Positions 38,432 to 46,299 of a DNA stretch of 64,000 nucleotides are shown here, piece by piece (position 1 is the stretch's first letter; each line of letters starts with the position of its first letter). The stretch comes from Spirosoma aureum (lineage in GTDB: Bacteria > Bacteroidota > Bacteroidia > Cytophagales > Spirosomataceae): positions 8,349,001-8,413,000 of the forward strand of contig NZ_CP050063.1 in the NCBI RefSeq assembly GCF_011604685.1. Direction: 5' to 3'. Under the pieces are notes generated by a model. That model worked only from the letters and a program-made list of their open reading frames with translations. It was not told the origin of the DNA and made no database searches. The translations under genes were made by a program, and so were the position numbers.

Positions 38432-39550
38432 TTAGTTGGCTACCCGCACTTCAGCATCGACGCTTAAACCGGCCCGCAGTTCATTTTTGTACTTTTCCGG
38501 ATTCAAAATTTCGATCTTTACCGGAACACGCTGCGTAATTTTCACGAAGTTTCCTGATGCATTGTCGGGCGGGAGAAGCGCAAACCGGGCGCCCGTTGCC
38601 TCCGAAAGTGAGCTGATACGGCCTTTTACATCAAGGTCAGGGTAAGCATCCAGCTTAATATCGACTGCCTGACCGAGTTTCATTTTTTCCAGCTGGGTTT
38701 CTTTGAAGTTAGCCACAACCCAGAATGTCGAGTCGGCAACGATCGTGAACAATGTCTGCCCCGGCTGCACATACTGACCCACGACGACATTCTTGCGGCC
38801 AATTTTACCCGAAATCGGAGCTGCTAGATGGGCATAGCCAACTTTAAGTTTCGCATTGTCAATTGCGGCCTGCTTCACCTTCAATACGGCCTGAATTTTC
38901 TGAATGTTAGCCTGTGCCTTGGCAATACCGGCCTGCGCAACCCCCTCTGACGTTTTAGCAAGACTAATCTGCTCAACATTAGCCGTATACTGGCGCGACT
39001 GCACTTCAACATTGTTCTGAGAATCTTCCAGTTGTTTTCTGGTCAGTGATTGCTCTTTGTACAGATTCTGGTCCCGATTCAAATCCTGCTGGGCTTTATC
39101 ACGACGTGACGCCTGTACCTGCGCGTTCGACTGAGCGACGCGGGCATTCTGGGCAACATTACGGGCATTGGCCAGTGCATTCTGCAAATCGGCGCGTGCC
39201 GTGGCCAGATCCGCCAGCGATTGCTGATAGTCGGCATCGGCTTGTGCCAGCGCTACGTCATATTCCTGCGGATCGATTGTAACGAGTGACTGCCCCTGTT
39301 TTACGTTCGCGTAGTCTTCTACATTTACAGCCTGTACGTAACCCGCCACACGGGCCAGTACTGGAGCTGAGTTTCCCTCAATCTGGGCATTATCGGTTGT
39401 TTCATATTCTTTACTGTGGACATAGGCTTTATAGCCAAAATATCCACCTACCAGTAAAATAAGCGCTATAATAATGCGGGGCAGATAGGTCTTTACCGCG
39501 CTTTTTTCTTCCGTAGTTGTTTCCTCTTCGGTTGCCATTGTGGTTGCCAT
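38432..39550 (-). CDS. HlyD-family membrane fusion protein (EmrA type)
   Basis: 372 residues: a polar, Thr/Glu-rich cytoplasmic start, one transmembrane helix (about 25-43), then the periplasmic adaptor. Barrel-sandwich halves at GNSAPVLARVAGYVQAVNVE (about 60-79) and LKVGYAHLAAPISGKIGRKN (about 235-254) enclose a long alpha-hairpin coiled coil rich in Ala, Gln and Asp (about 100-225). A beta-barrel part follows (FWVVANFKETQLEKMKLGQ). It links the MFS permease to the TolC channel. First gene of the pump unit, probably controlled by the MarR protein encoded divergently. Confidence 0.94.
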   Translation of the reverse strand: MATTMATEEETTTEEKSAVKTYLPRIIIALILLVGGYFGYKAYVHSKEYETTDNAQIEGNSAPVLARVAGYVQAVNVEDYANVKQGQSLVTIDPQEYDVALAQADADYQQSLADLATARADLQNALANARNVAQNARVAQSNAQVQASRRDKAQQDLNRDQNLYKEQSLTRKQLEDSQNNVEVQSRQYTANVEQISLAKTSEGVAQAGIAKAQANIQKIQAVLKVKQAAIDNAKLKVGYAHLAAPISGKIGRKNVVVGQYVQPGQTLFTIVADSTFWVVANFKETQLEKMKLGQAVDIKLDAYPDLDVKGRISSLSEATGARFALLPPDNASGNFVKITQRVPVKIEILNPEKYKNELRAGLSVDAEVRVAN

Positions 39551-39599
39551 TGTATTAGTTATTCAGCACCTGTTGTGGTTTGTTACAGAACAATTCATA

Positions 39600-39618
39600 T
39601 AGTCAACTTGTTTGACTA
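39600..39618. promoter_or_regulatory. MarR operator 1 upstream of the pump genes
   Basis: Perfect inverted repeat TAGTCAA-N5-TTGACTA (arms 39600-39606 and 39612-39618), 50 bases before the HlyD start. The same arms recur at operator 2, so it is a good candidate site for the divergent MarR regulator. Confidence 0.75.
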
Positions 39619-39641
39619 CAATGCGACAAAAGTAAACCGAG

Positions 39642-39675
39642 TTGACCATAAAGTCAAACAGGTTGACTATATTTG
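39642..39675 (+). promoter_or_regulatory. marR promoter overlapping operator 2
   Basis: Perfect -7 box TATATTTG (39668-39675) with TTG (39642-39644) about 23 bases upstream. Operator 2 covers the spacer and touches the -7 box, which predicts autorepression. Leader of about 45 bases. Confidence 0.65.
39652..39668. promoter_or_regulatory. MarR operator 2
   Basis: AGTCAA-N5-TTGACT (arms 39652-39657 and 39663-39668), same spacing as operator 1 and centred 51 bases from it. A half-site GTTGAC at 39641-39646 also faces it. Confidence 0.75.
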
Positions 39676-39722
39676 TACAAAATTTAGTCGCAGATTGTTT
39701 CAGAGTTTTTTATTTTGCGTGC

Positions 39723-40220
39723 ATGATCGTGGAAAGAGACAAAAAAGCATTTGATTATAAATATTTCTGGTCCTATCGGGAGCGAGCCTTCGGGCGTTTG
39801 ATGGGTCGGCTAAAGCGTCATTTTGATTTAATTATTGAACCCCGTCTCCATGAGTTGGGATTCACTGATTTCAAGCTAAGTTATATGGGGTTTCTGGCTA
39901 ACCTAACTCCCGAGGGTATAACGAATAACGAACTGGCTAAACGCGCATGCGTAACAAAGCAGGCCATGAGTAAAGTAGTTAATTTGCTGGAAAGCGAAGG
40001 CTACATTCATATGGAGAAAAACCACAACGACTCACGGTCGAGCGTAATTTACCTGAGTGATCGTGGCAAGGCTTTGTTACAGGCCGTTTTTGAAAGCGTG
40101 GAAGATATTCAGCAACAGTTTATCGGTATTGTTGGGGAGGATCGCTGGGAACAAATGATCGATACAATGGTTGTTTTGGTGAATCACATCGATCAGGAAG
40201 GCGATCACCATCAGCCATGA
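39723..40220 (+). CDS. MarR-family transcriptional regulator of the adjacent pump
   Basis: 165 residues from the ATG at 39723; the frame extends 27 residues upstream over the operator and promoter, so the later start is preferred. Winged helix-turn-helix: SYMGFLANLTPEGITNNELA, RACVTKQAMSKVVNLLESEG (recognition helix near residue 75-90), wing HNDSRSSVIYLSDRGKALL. The usual DxRxxxxxLT wing is present as DSRSSVIYLS. It most likely represses the EmrAB/TolC-type pump and itself through the two operators, and is released by a ligand of the pump. It overlaps the aldehyde dehydrogenase gene by four bases (ATGA), so both are probably co-transcribed. Confidence 0.9.
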   Translation: MIVERDKKAFDYKYFWSYRERAFGRLMGRLKRHFDLIIEPRLHELGFTDFKLSYMGFLANLTPEGITNNELAKRACVTKQAMSKVVNLLESEGYIHMEKNHNDSRSSVIYLSDRGKALLQAVFESVEDIQQQFIGIVGEDRWEQMIDTMVVLVNHIDQEGDHHQP

Positions 40221-41599
40221 CATTTTCGTCAATCAATCCTTATAACCAGCGCAAACTAAAAACATACCGCGCCGATAACACCGCCAGCATTGAGCGTAAA
40301 GTAAAACAAGCCGACCGGGCATTTGCCGACTGGTCGGCTTTGTCATTAGCCGATCGTACGGTCTTCCTCCGCAAAGTCGGCGAATATTTAAGCGCCAATA
40401 AGCAACGGTATGGGGAGTTAATGACCGCCGAAATGGGCAAAACACTCCGGGAAGCCATTACCGAGGTAGAAAAATGCGCTACCACCTGCGCCTTCTACGC
40501 CGACCACGCAGCGGCTTTTCTGGCCGATCAATCCATCGAATCCAGCGATGGTCCGGCCGCCCGTAGCGTAATTACCTATCAGCCGTTAGGGCCTGTACTG
40601 GCCATTATGCCCTGGAATTTTCCGTTCTGGCAAGCCATGCGATTTGCGATTCCGGGGTTGCTTGCAGGCAATATTGGCTTACTGAAACATGCGCCCAACG
40701 TTCCGGGCTGTGCCCTGGCCATTGAAGAAACGTTCCGGGAGTCGGGCCTGCCCGATGGCGTTTTTCAGACACTTCTGGTCGATGTTCCTGTTGTTGAAAC
40801 GTTACTGAAAGACCGGCGGGTAAAAGCGGTTACGCTCACAGGAAGTGGGCGGGCTGGTGCATCGGTTGCGTCTATTGCTGGTAGTCAGATCAAAAAGTCG
40901 GTACTGGAACTAGGTGGCTCCGACGCGCTCATTGTGCTGGCTGACGCTGATCTGGAAAAAGCTGCCGAAATAGCCGTTAAATCCCGGATGCAGAATGCCG
41001 GGCAAAGCTGTATTGCGGCCAAACGATTTATCGTCGAAAAATCAGTCAAAAAACAATTTACAGAACTGGTACTCCAGCAAATTCAGCAGATCAGGCAGGG
41101 CGACCCGATGGACGATGCAACCACGATGGGACCAATGGCCCGGCTCGATCTGGCCGATAACATTGAACGTCAATACCGCGAGACCATTGCCAAAGGGGCC
41201 AGACTCATTACGGGTGGCAATGGCTCTGCCATTCAACGATCGGGCTGCAACGTTCAGCCCATTTTACTGGATAAGGTAAAACCAGGCATGGCCGCATTTG
41301 ACGAAGAGACCTTCGGGCCACTGGCCGTCATCATCGAAGCAAAAGACGAATCCGACGCTATACGGCTGGCCAACCAGTCTGACTTTGGCTTAGGCTCGGC
41401 CATATGGACACAGGATCTGGACAAGGCAGATCGGCTGGCCCGGCAAATTCAGGCGGGTTCGGTGTTCATCAATGGGCTCATGCGGTCAGACGCCCGCGTT
41501 CCGTTTGGTGGTATCAAAACATCGGGCTTCGGCCGTGAACTCTCAGAAGCCGGTATTAAAGAATTCGTGAATGCCAAGACGATTTGGGTCGAACGCTGA
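40217..41599 (+). CDS. NAD(P)-dependent succinate-semialdehyde dehydrogenase
   Basis: 460 residues, aldehyde dehydrogenase superfamily of the GabD/Sad type: oxidises succinate semialdehyde to succinate in the cytoplasm. Motifs: PLGPVLAIMPWNFPFWQAMR near residue 117-136, VTLTGSGRAGASVA, catalytic Glu in LELGGSDALIVL near 232, catalytic Cys265 in NAGQSCIAAKR, EETFGPLAVI and VPFGGIKTSGFGREL near the end. The short N-terminus (SINPYNQRKLKTYRADNTAS) fits the Sad-like branch that makes succinate from 4-aminobutyrate. Translationally coupled to marR by an ATGA overlap; why an aldehyde dehydrogenase should share a drug-regulator transcript is not clear, detoxification being one option. Confidence 0.92.
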   Translation: MTFSSINPYNQRKLKTYRADNTASIERKVKQADRAFADWSALSLADRTVFLRKVGEYLSANKQRYGELMTAEMGKTLREAITEVEKCATTCAFYADHAAAFLADQSIESSDGPAARSVITYQPLGPVLAIMPWNFPFWQAMRFAIPGLLAGNIGLLKHAPNVPGCALAIEETFRESGLPDGVFQTLLVDVPVVETLLKDRRVKAVTLTGSGRAGASVASIAGSQIKKSVLELGGSDALIVLADADLEKAAEIAVKSRMQNAGQSCIAAKRFIVEKSVKKQFTELVLQQIQQIRQGDPMDDATTMGPMARLDLADNIERQYRETIAKGARLITGGNGSAIQRSGCNVQPILLDKVKPGMAAFDEETFGPLAVIIEAKDESDAIRLANQSDFGLGSAIWTQDLDKADRLARQIQAGSVFINGLMRSDARVPFGGIKTSGFGRELSEAGIKEFVNAKTIWVER

Positions 41600-41642
41600 T
41601 CCGCATTTCGTACCAATATCAGCCAGAAACAGTTGTTAGCTT

Positions 41643-42710
41643 ATGCAATGGACGAATAAACTAACCCGTTTGTTATCGATTGAGTATCCAGTTATACAGG
41701 CCCCAATGCTGGGCGTTTCTACCCCGGAAATGGCCGCTGCTGTCTCCAATCAGGGTGGGCTGGGTTCGCTGCCCGTTGGGGGCTTATCGCCCCTGCGAAC
41801 AATAGAACTCATCCAGCAAACGAAGCAGCTTACCAACAAGCCGTTTGCTGTAAACCTCTTTGCCCATCCAATACCAGCCATTGACTTATCTGCCGCAGAA
41901 GCCATGCAGGCTTATCTGGAAACGCTATGTCTGGCGCATCATATTCCGTATACAAAACTGGCAATGAATGACTTACATTTTTATTCCTATAAAGAGCAGA
42001 TCGACAGTCTGATTCAGGAAAAAATTCCCATTGTCAGTTTTACGTTTGGCATGCTGGACGACGAATCGATCCAGTCGTTGAAAGCTGCCGGATGCCTGCT
42101 TAATGGAACAGCTACTTCGGTAAAAGAAGCCGAGTTGCTTACGGAAAAAGATATTGATATTATTTCGGTTCAGGGCATTGAAGCCGGAGGGCATCGGGGA
42201 ACGTTTTTAACGGACGAACCGCTACCGATGATCGGACTTATGTCGCTGCTTCCACTGGTAGCCGATCGGGTCTCGAAGCCGTTACTGGCCGCTGGTGGTA
42301 TCCATAATGGGCAAACCATTAAAGCTGCTGTTGATTTGGGAGCATCGGGTGTACAGGTTGGAACAGCTTTCATCGCCAGTCCTGAAAGTGTGGCCATACC
42401 GGCCTACAAAGAACGACTTCAGCGATCGTCGGAAACCGACAGTGTTTTGACCCGTTCTTTTTCCGGCCGCTGGGCCAGGGGAATCAGCAATACCTTTATG
42501 CGTGAAATCGAACAATCGGGGCTTTCGATTCCGGAATATCCCATACAAAATAGTCTGACAACAGCTTTGCGAGCTGCCGCTCAACGGCAAAACAATGTCG
42601 AGTTTACAAACATGTGGGCCGGCCAGTCGGCGTCTACATCCGAAGCGAAACCCACTGCCGACATTTTTCGGACACTTATCGCGCAGACCGAAGCTTTATT
42701 TTTGCCTTGA
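41643..42710 (+). CDS. Nitronate monooxygenase / 2-nitropropane dioxygenase-like flavoprotein
   Basis: 355 residues, FMN-binding TIM barrel. Family motifs: YPVIQAPMLGVSTPEMAAAV at residues 15-34, GGLGSLPVG near 40, ISVQGIEAGGHRGTFL near 178-193 with the conserved His of the active site, LLAAGGIHNGQTIKAAVDLG and GVQVGTAFIASPES near 238-252. It oxidises nitronates such as propionate 3-nitronate; many relatives have unknown substrates. It follows the aldehyde dehydrogenase after 43 bases and could be on the same transcript. Confidence 0.9.
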   Translation: MQWTNKLTRLLSIEYPVIQAPMLGVSTPEMAAAVSNQGGLGSLPVGGLSPLRTIELIQQTKQLTNKPFAVNLFAHPIPAIDLSAAEAMQAYLETLCLAHHIPYTKLAMNDLHFYSYKEQIDSLIQEKIPIVSFTFGMLDDESIQSLKAAGCLLNGTATSVKEAELLTEKDIDIISVQGIEAGGHRGTFLTDEPLPMIGLMSLLPLVADRVSKPLLAAGGIHNGQTIKAAVDLGASGVQVGTAFIASPESVAIPAYKERLQRSSETDSVLTRSFSGRWARGISNTFMREIEQSGLSIPEYPIQNSLTTALRAAAQRQNNVEFTNMWAGQSASTSEAKPTADIFRTLIAQTEALFLP

Positions 42711-42807
42711 GCACGTTTCTTAACACGCCCGAATTTGATAGTTAGCCGAAGACCGTTAACATTGAACCTGTTTAGGATTTTTAACCAATTCACTACAAAA
42801 ATCGCCC

Positions 42808-43443
42808 ATGACGCCGACGCAACCTGTCAAAGCGCTCTTTCTGGATATAGGTGGAGTATTATTAACAAATGGCTGGGATCGAAATGCCCGACGACGGGCA
42901 GCCGAGCTATTTGGGCTGGATTATGAACAACTCAATGAGCGGCACCATCTGACGTTCGATACGTATGAATCGGGCAAATTGAGCCTGGATGATTACCTGA
43001 AACGAATTGTTTTTTACCAAAAACGTTCCTATTCACCGCTTGAGTTCACCCGGTTTATTATGGAACAGTCGGAGCCCTATCCGGATATGATCCAATTAGT
43101 GAGCCAGTTAAAACAGGAATATGGCTTAAAGCTGCTGGCCGTAAATAACGAAGGACGCGAGATCAATGCATATCGTATCCGGCAGTTTGGCCTTGATACG
43201 TTTTTCGACGCGTTTGTGTCATCGTGCTATGTACACCTGCGCAAGCCCGACATCGATATTTTTCAGCTGGCCTTAGACGTAGCGCAGGTAGAGCCTGATC
43301 AGGTCGTTTATGTCGACGACCGGCTGATGTTTGTGCAGGTAGCCCGAACACTCGGTATGCATTGCATTCAGCATACGAGCCACGATTCGACCCGTGCCAA
43401 ATTGGCCTCATTGGGGTTAGTTCTTGGGCACCGATCAGAATAG
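42808..43443 (+). CDS. HAD-superfamily hydrolase
   Basis: 211 residues. Motif I is FLDIGGVLLTNGW near residue 10, where the second Asp of the phosphatase signature is Gly, as in many haloacid-dehalogenase-like or epoxide-hydrolase N-terminal-like members. Motif II LLAVNNEGRE near 113, Lys in HLRKPDIDIF near 145, motif IV VYVDDRLMFVQVARTLGMH near 170. Helical cap between residues 20 and 85. Substrate cannot be given. It starts 97 bases after the flavoprotein gene and converges on a membrane-protein gene. Confidence 0.88.
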   Translation: MTPTQPVKALFLDIGGVLLTNGWDRNARRRAAELFGLDYEQLNERHHLTFDTYESGKLSLDDYLKRIVFYQKRSYSPLEFTRFIMEQSEPYPDMIQLVSQLKQEYGLKLLAVNNEGREINAYRIRQFGLDTFFDAFVSSCYVHLRKPDIDIFQLALDVAQVEPDQVVYVDDRLMFVQVARTLGMHCIQHTSHDSTRAKLASLGLVLGHRSE

Positions 43444-43496
43444 AAGGCTGGACAAATTATGTAACACGAAGGGTGTCATGCAGCGTCCAACCTTCT
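43442..43496. terminator. Hairpin between convergent HAD and membrane-protein genes
   Basis: 12-base arms (43442-43453 and 43485-43496) with one mismatch. The 31-base loop contains a smaller ACAC/GTGT hairpin. The left arm begins at the second base of the stop codon; the right arm ends next to the stop of the convergent gene. Confidence 0.65.
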
Positions 43497-43497
43497 T

Positions 43498-43953
43498 TCA
43501 ATGCATATCCTTCAGATTCAGCCAATAGAGACCGGCGAAAATGGCGCTGAAGAATACGCCGAACGAGGTGTTCAAAGCCCCGAAACCCGCCAGTGCGACC
43601 GGCAATACAATGCCAACAGCGACACCGGCCAGATAAATCCAGAAACCTGTCCGGCGAAGTCGGAACATCAGAATAGCCCCAATCAGTGTGAGTAGCGAGT
43701 AAACGAATTGAGCAATGGCCAGCAACCGAATTTCTTCCGGATCTCCCGGCATCGGTTGCGCGCCATTGGCTGCCCGGTCTTCGAAATACTGTTTAGGCTG
43801 ATTCCGCTCCTCCTCAGGGGTTTGTTTGCGTTTAACATAGGAGGTTTCGGCAACAGCGTCGGTTCGAAAAAACGACACGACCGAATCGAAAAGGCCTAAA
43901 CCGCAGCTAATAAACGTGAGGATACACAGTAAAGTTAAGAATTGAGAACGCAT
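43498..43953 (-). CDS. Four-helix membrane protein of unknown function
   Basis: 151 residues. Hydrophobic helix at residues 4-22 (possibly an uncleaved signal), a polar segment about 30-70 (VKRKQTPEEERNQPKQYFED), then three helices about 76-97, 103-122 and 127-147 joined by very short loops. No recognised domain. Similar small proteins occur in Cytophagales near many loci. Single gene by context. Confidence 0.7.
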   Translation of the reverse strand: MRSQFLTLLCILTFISCGLGLFDSVVSFFRTDAVAETSYVKRKQTPEEERNQPKQYFEDRAANGAQPMPGDPEEIRLLAIAQFVYSLLTLIGAILMFRLRRTGFWIYLAGVAVGIVLPVALAGFGALNTSFGVFFSAIFAGLYWLNLKDMH

Positions 43954-44036
43954 CTGTAGGGCGACCAGCGGGGTCGTTTGTTTAATCGGCGACCAAGATA
44001 CTGCAACACGAGTCAGTCTGCACTACGTAAAAACCT

Positions 44037-44044
44037 TATTTTCG
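44037..44044 (+). promoter_or_regulatory. Possible -7 box of the SCP2 gene
   Basis: TATTTTCG, one mismatch to TAnnTTTG, 39 bases before the ATG at 44084. No good -33. Confidence 0.35.
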
Positions 44045-44083
44045 CGGCAGAGTTTCATAATCAACCAACGGAACCTATCAAAC

Positions 44084-44380
44084 ATGACTTTGCAAGAACT
44101 AACGGATCAAATCCGAACCAAAGCTACCCACGCCGACAGCCTTAATGCTACGGCAAAGCTCGTAACCGATCAGGGCGTTGTTTATATCGATGCAACTCAA
44201 TCACCTGTAGTTGTCTCCAACGACGATAAACCCGCCGATTGCGACCTTCATGTCAGCGTGGATAATCTGGTAAAAATGGGTACTGGCGACCTCAATCCGA
44301 TGATGGCCTTTATGACCGGCAAGCTCAAAGTAAAAGGCGATATGGGTATTGCCATGAAAATGGGGCAGGTAATGGCCTAA
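44084..44380 (+). CDS. SCP2 sterol-carrier-like domain protein
   Basis: 98 residues, a single SCP2 domain: helix LQELTDQIRTKATHADSLNA, then strands and the conserved C-terminal pattern MGTGDLNPMMAFMTGKLKVK and GDMGIAMKMGQVM. Small cytoplasmic hydrophobic-ligand-binding protein; natural ligand unknown in bacteria, fatty acids or acyl-CoA being likely. It precedes the oxidoreductase gene on the same strand, separated by an inverted repeat and that gene's own promoter. Confidence 0.9.
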   Translation: MTLQELTDQIRTKATHADSLNATAKLVTDQGVVYIDATQSPVVVSNDDKPADCDLHVSVDNLVKMGTGDLNPMMAFMTGKLKVKGDMGIAMKMGQVMA

Positions 44381-44391
44381 ATTCTTTATTA

Positions 44392-44465
44392 TTGGACATT
44401 AGATATTGGAAGTTAGATTTTTTATAGTTTAGTTTAATTAATCAACGACCAATATCTTTGTCCAA
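44392..44465 (+). repeat. Inverted repeat spanning the gap before the oxidoreductase gene
   Basis: Left arm 44392-44409 (TTGGACATTAGATATTGG) and right arm 44449-44465 (reverse complement TTGGACAAAGATATTGG) match except for a small internal block. The right arm contains the -7 box and ends at the A of the ATG. Confidence 0.65.
44453..44460 (+). promoter_or_regulatory. -7 box of the oxidoreductase gene, leaderless layout
   Basis: TATCTTTG, perfect match to TAnnTTTG, four bases (TCCA) before the ATG at 44465. Same box and spacing as glpD. Predicts transcription from the start codon itself. Confidence 0.6.
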
Positions 44466-45910
44466 TGGCCTCTGACCAGACTACTTCTCGCCGTAAATTT
44501 CTGCAGGGCAGCGCCCTTGCCACAGCCAGTTTCTTTATTGTACCCCGCCACGTTTTAGGAGGAAAACGACCCGATGGATCACGGGTTATCGCGCCGTCTG
44601 ACAAGCTCAACATGGCGGCTGTGGGCTGTGGTGGCAAGGCCGACGTGAACATCAGGCTAGCCTACAACAACGGTTCCGACAATTTTGTGGCCTTATGCGA
44701 TGTCGATGATCGCCAGTCAAAAAAATTCCGGACTCAATTTCCCAACGCGCCTTATTTTCAGGACTACCGCGAAATGTTCGACAAAGCGGGTAAAACGTTC
44801 GATGCGGTTATTGTGAGCACACCCGACCACATGCACGCTCCGATCGCGATGGCTGCCATGCAACTCGGCAAACATGTTTACGTCGAGAAACCACTGACGC
44901 ACGACATCTATGAAGCCCGGATGCTGACCGAAGCAGCCCGCAAATACAAAGTTGTGACCCAGATGGGTAATCAGGGTAGCTCGGGAGATGCCACACGGAT
45001 CATCGAAACGGCAATTCAGGAAAAAATGATTGGCCATGTTCATACGGTTTATTGCTGGACGAACCGCCCGGTCTGGCCGCAGGGTGTCCGGTCGCCAAAA
45101 GACAAAGGAGAGTCGCAGCCAGTGCCACCCGAAGTGAACTGGCCCTTATGGCTCGGCACCGCGCCCAACCGCGACTATCATGAAGCGTATATGCCCACGC
45201 GCTGGCGAGGCTACTGGGATTTCGGAACGGGGGCACTCGGCGATATGGGCTGCCATTTTATGGACGTGCCATTCCGTGCGCTGAAACTCAAATATCCCAC
45301 CTCGGTAGAGTGCAGTGTAGGCTCGGTCTATTCCGATTTTTTCAAGGAAGCGTTCTATGATGACGTATGCCCGCCTTCATCAGCCATTCACCTGACGTTT
45401 CCGTCGGATGACCGCAAGGTGAAAGAAATTAAATTCTCCTGGTTTGATGGCGGTATTCGTCCGCAAGTACCCGAGGGTGTTGAGTACAGCGACATGTTCC
45501 GCAGTATAGACGGGGGCATGCTGTTCATTGGCACCAAAGGGATGCTGGTGGGTGGATTATTCGGGAATGATCCGAAGCTACTCCCGGTCGACAAATTTGC
45601 GAACAAAGAATTACCTAAACCCGAAAAGCCGCTGGTTGAAGGCAAAACGGAAGGACATCAGCAACAGTGGGTCAAAGCCTGCAAACAAGGATACGGCGCT
45701 TACACGTCCTCTTCGTTCGATGAAGCGGGTCCGTTGGCCGAAACGGTACTGATGGGCAATCTGGCAACCCGTTCTTATCTGGCCCGCGAAGATGGTAAGT
45801 TCACGGGTCGCAAAAAACTCCTCTGGGATGGCGAGAACATGAAAATCACCAATTTCGACTATGCCAACCAGTTCGTACGGCGGCAGTATAATGGAGGTTA
45901 TACTCTATAA
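44465..45910 (+). CDS. Tat-exported Gfo/Idh/MocA-family oxidoreductase
   Basis: 481 residues. Twin-arginine signal TSRRKFLQGSALATASFFIV (residues 7-26), so it is folded with its cofactor before export to the periplasm. NAD(P)-binding Rossmann fold MAAVGCGGKADV near residue 51, FVALCDVDDRQ near 75, and the family motif HVYVEKPLTHDIYEARMLTE near 138-157. C-terminal domain GTGALGDMGCHFMDVPFRAL near 257-276 with the catalytic-region His, and a long end rich in Lys. Such Bacteroidota proteins act on sugars or inositol-like compounds, often by an NAD-dependent hydride-transfer cycle. A DUF1080 protein, a frequent partner of this family, is encoded at the far right of the window. Confidence 0.92.
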   Translation: MASDQTTSRRKFLQGSALATASFFIVPRHVLGGKRPDGSRVIAPSDKLNMAAVGCGGKADVNIRLAYNNGSDNFVALCDVDDRQSKKFRTQFPNAPYFQDYREMFDKAGKTFDAVIVSTPDHMHAPIAMAAMQLGKHVYVEKPLTHDIYEARMLTEAARKYKVVTQMGNQGSSGDATRIIETAIQEKMIGHVHTVYCWTNRPVWPQGVRSPKDKGESQPVPPEVNWPLWLGTAPNRDYHEAYMPTRWRGYWDFGTGALGDMGCHFMDVPFRALKLKYPTSVECSVGSVYSDFFKEAFYDDVCPPSSAIHLTFPSDDRKVKEIKFSWFDGGIRPQVPEGVEYSDMFRSIDGGMLFIGTKGMLVGGLFGNDPKLLPVDKFANKELPKPEKPLVEGKTEGHQQQWVKACKQGYGAYTSSSFDEAGPLAETVLMGNLATRSYLAREDGKFTGRKKLLWDGENMKITNFDYANQFVRRQYNGGYTL

Positions 45911-45952
45911 ATGCATGCAGAAATTAAGCATGGCATGACAAAAGACCAGGTC

Positions 45953-46000
45953 AAATCCCGGATAATAAGAGGCAAGATTACCTCTTATTATCCGGGATTT
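45953..46000 (+). terminator. Perfect 20-bp hairpin after the oxidoreductase gene
   Basis: Arms 45953-45972 and 45981-46000 are exact reverse complements, loop of 8 bases (CAAGATTA), 42 bases after the stop codon. Very stable; the 3' side ends GGGATTT with only three T. Best read as a transcript end. It lies inside an 85-codon open frame that I do not accept as a gene. Confidence 0.75.
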
Positions 46001-46299
46001 AGTCCATATTATAATTGGGTTAATTCTGTGGGTTCAACAAACAACAACGGCGCTGGGGCAGGCTATAGGAATGAAACTGGCAGGCCGACCAACCAATGGG
46101 AGCAGTCCAGTTCCTACGCATTAATAAACGGTCAATCAAGCTACTTTACGCATTCTTACCTCTTCTGAGCGCTCTGCTTACATCCGTAAATCGCCGACGA
46201 TTTGGGCAGCAGTCTGTTTAGTCTACCCAGCGTAAGTAATGTAGTACTATCTCATTTTCTTCAATAAATGCATACATTAGTGGCTATTACGAGTTGCTA
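46001..46299. other. Intergenic region before the 7TM-DISM kinase
   Basis: About 300 bases with no supported gene. Only a 6-bp hairpin AAATCG/CGATTT near 46190 and A/T-rich sequence close to the kinase start are visible. No perfect -7 box was found. Confidence 0.4.

Noticed and set aside
45911..46168. 85-codon open frame right after the oxidoreductase stop codon
   Set aside because: It contains the perfect 20-bp hairpin, has no recognisable family, and its residues after the hairpin (Ser/Asn/Tyr-rich) look random. The KHGMTKDQVKS start is only a weak echo of lipoprotein BamE-like motifs.
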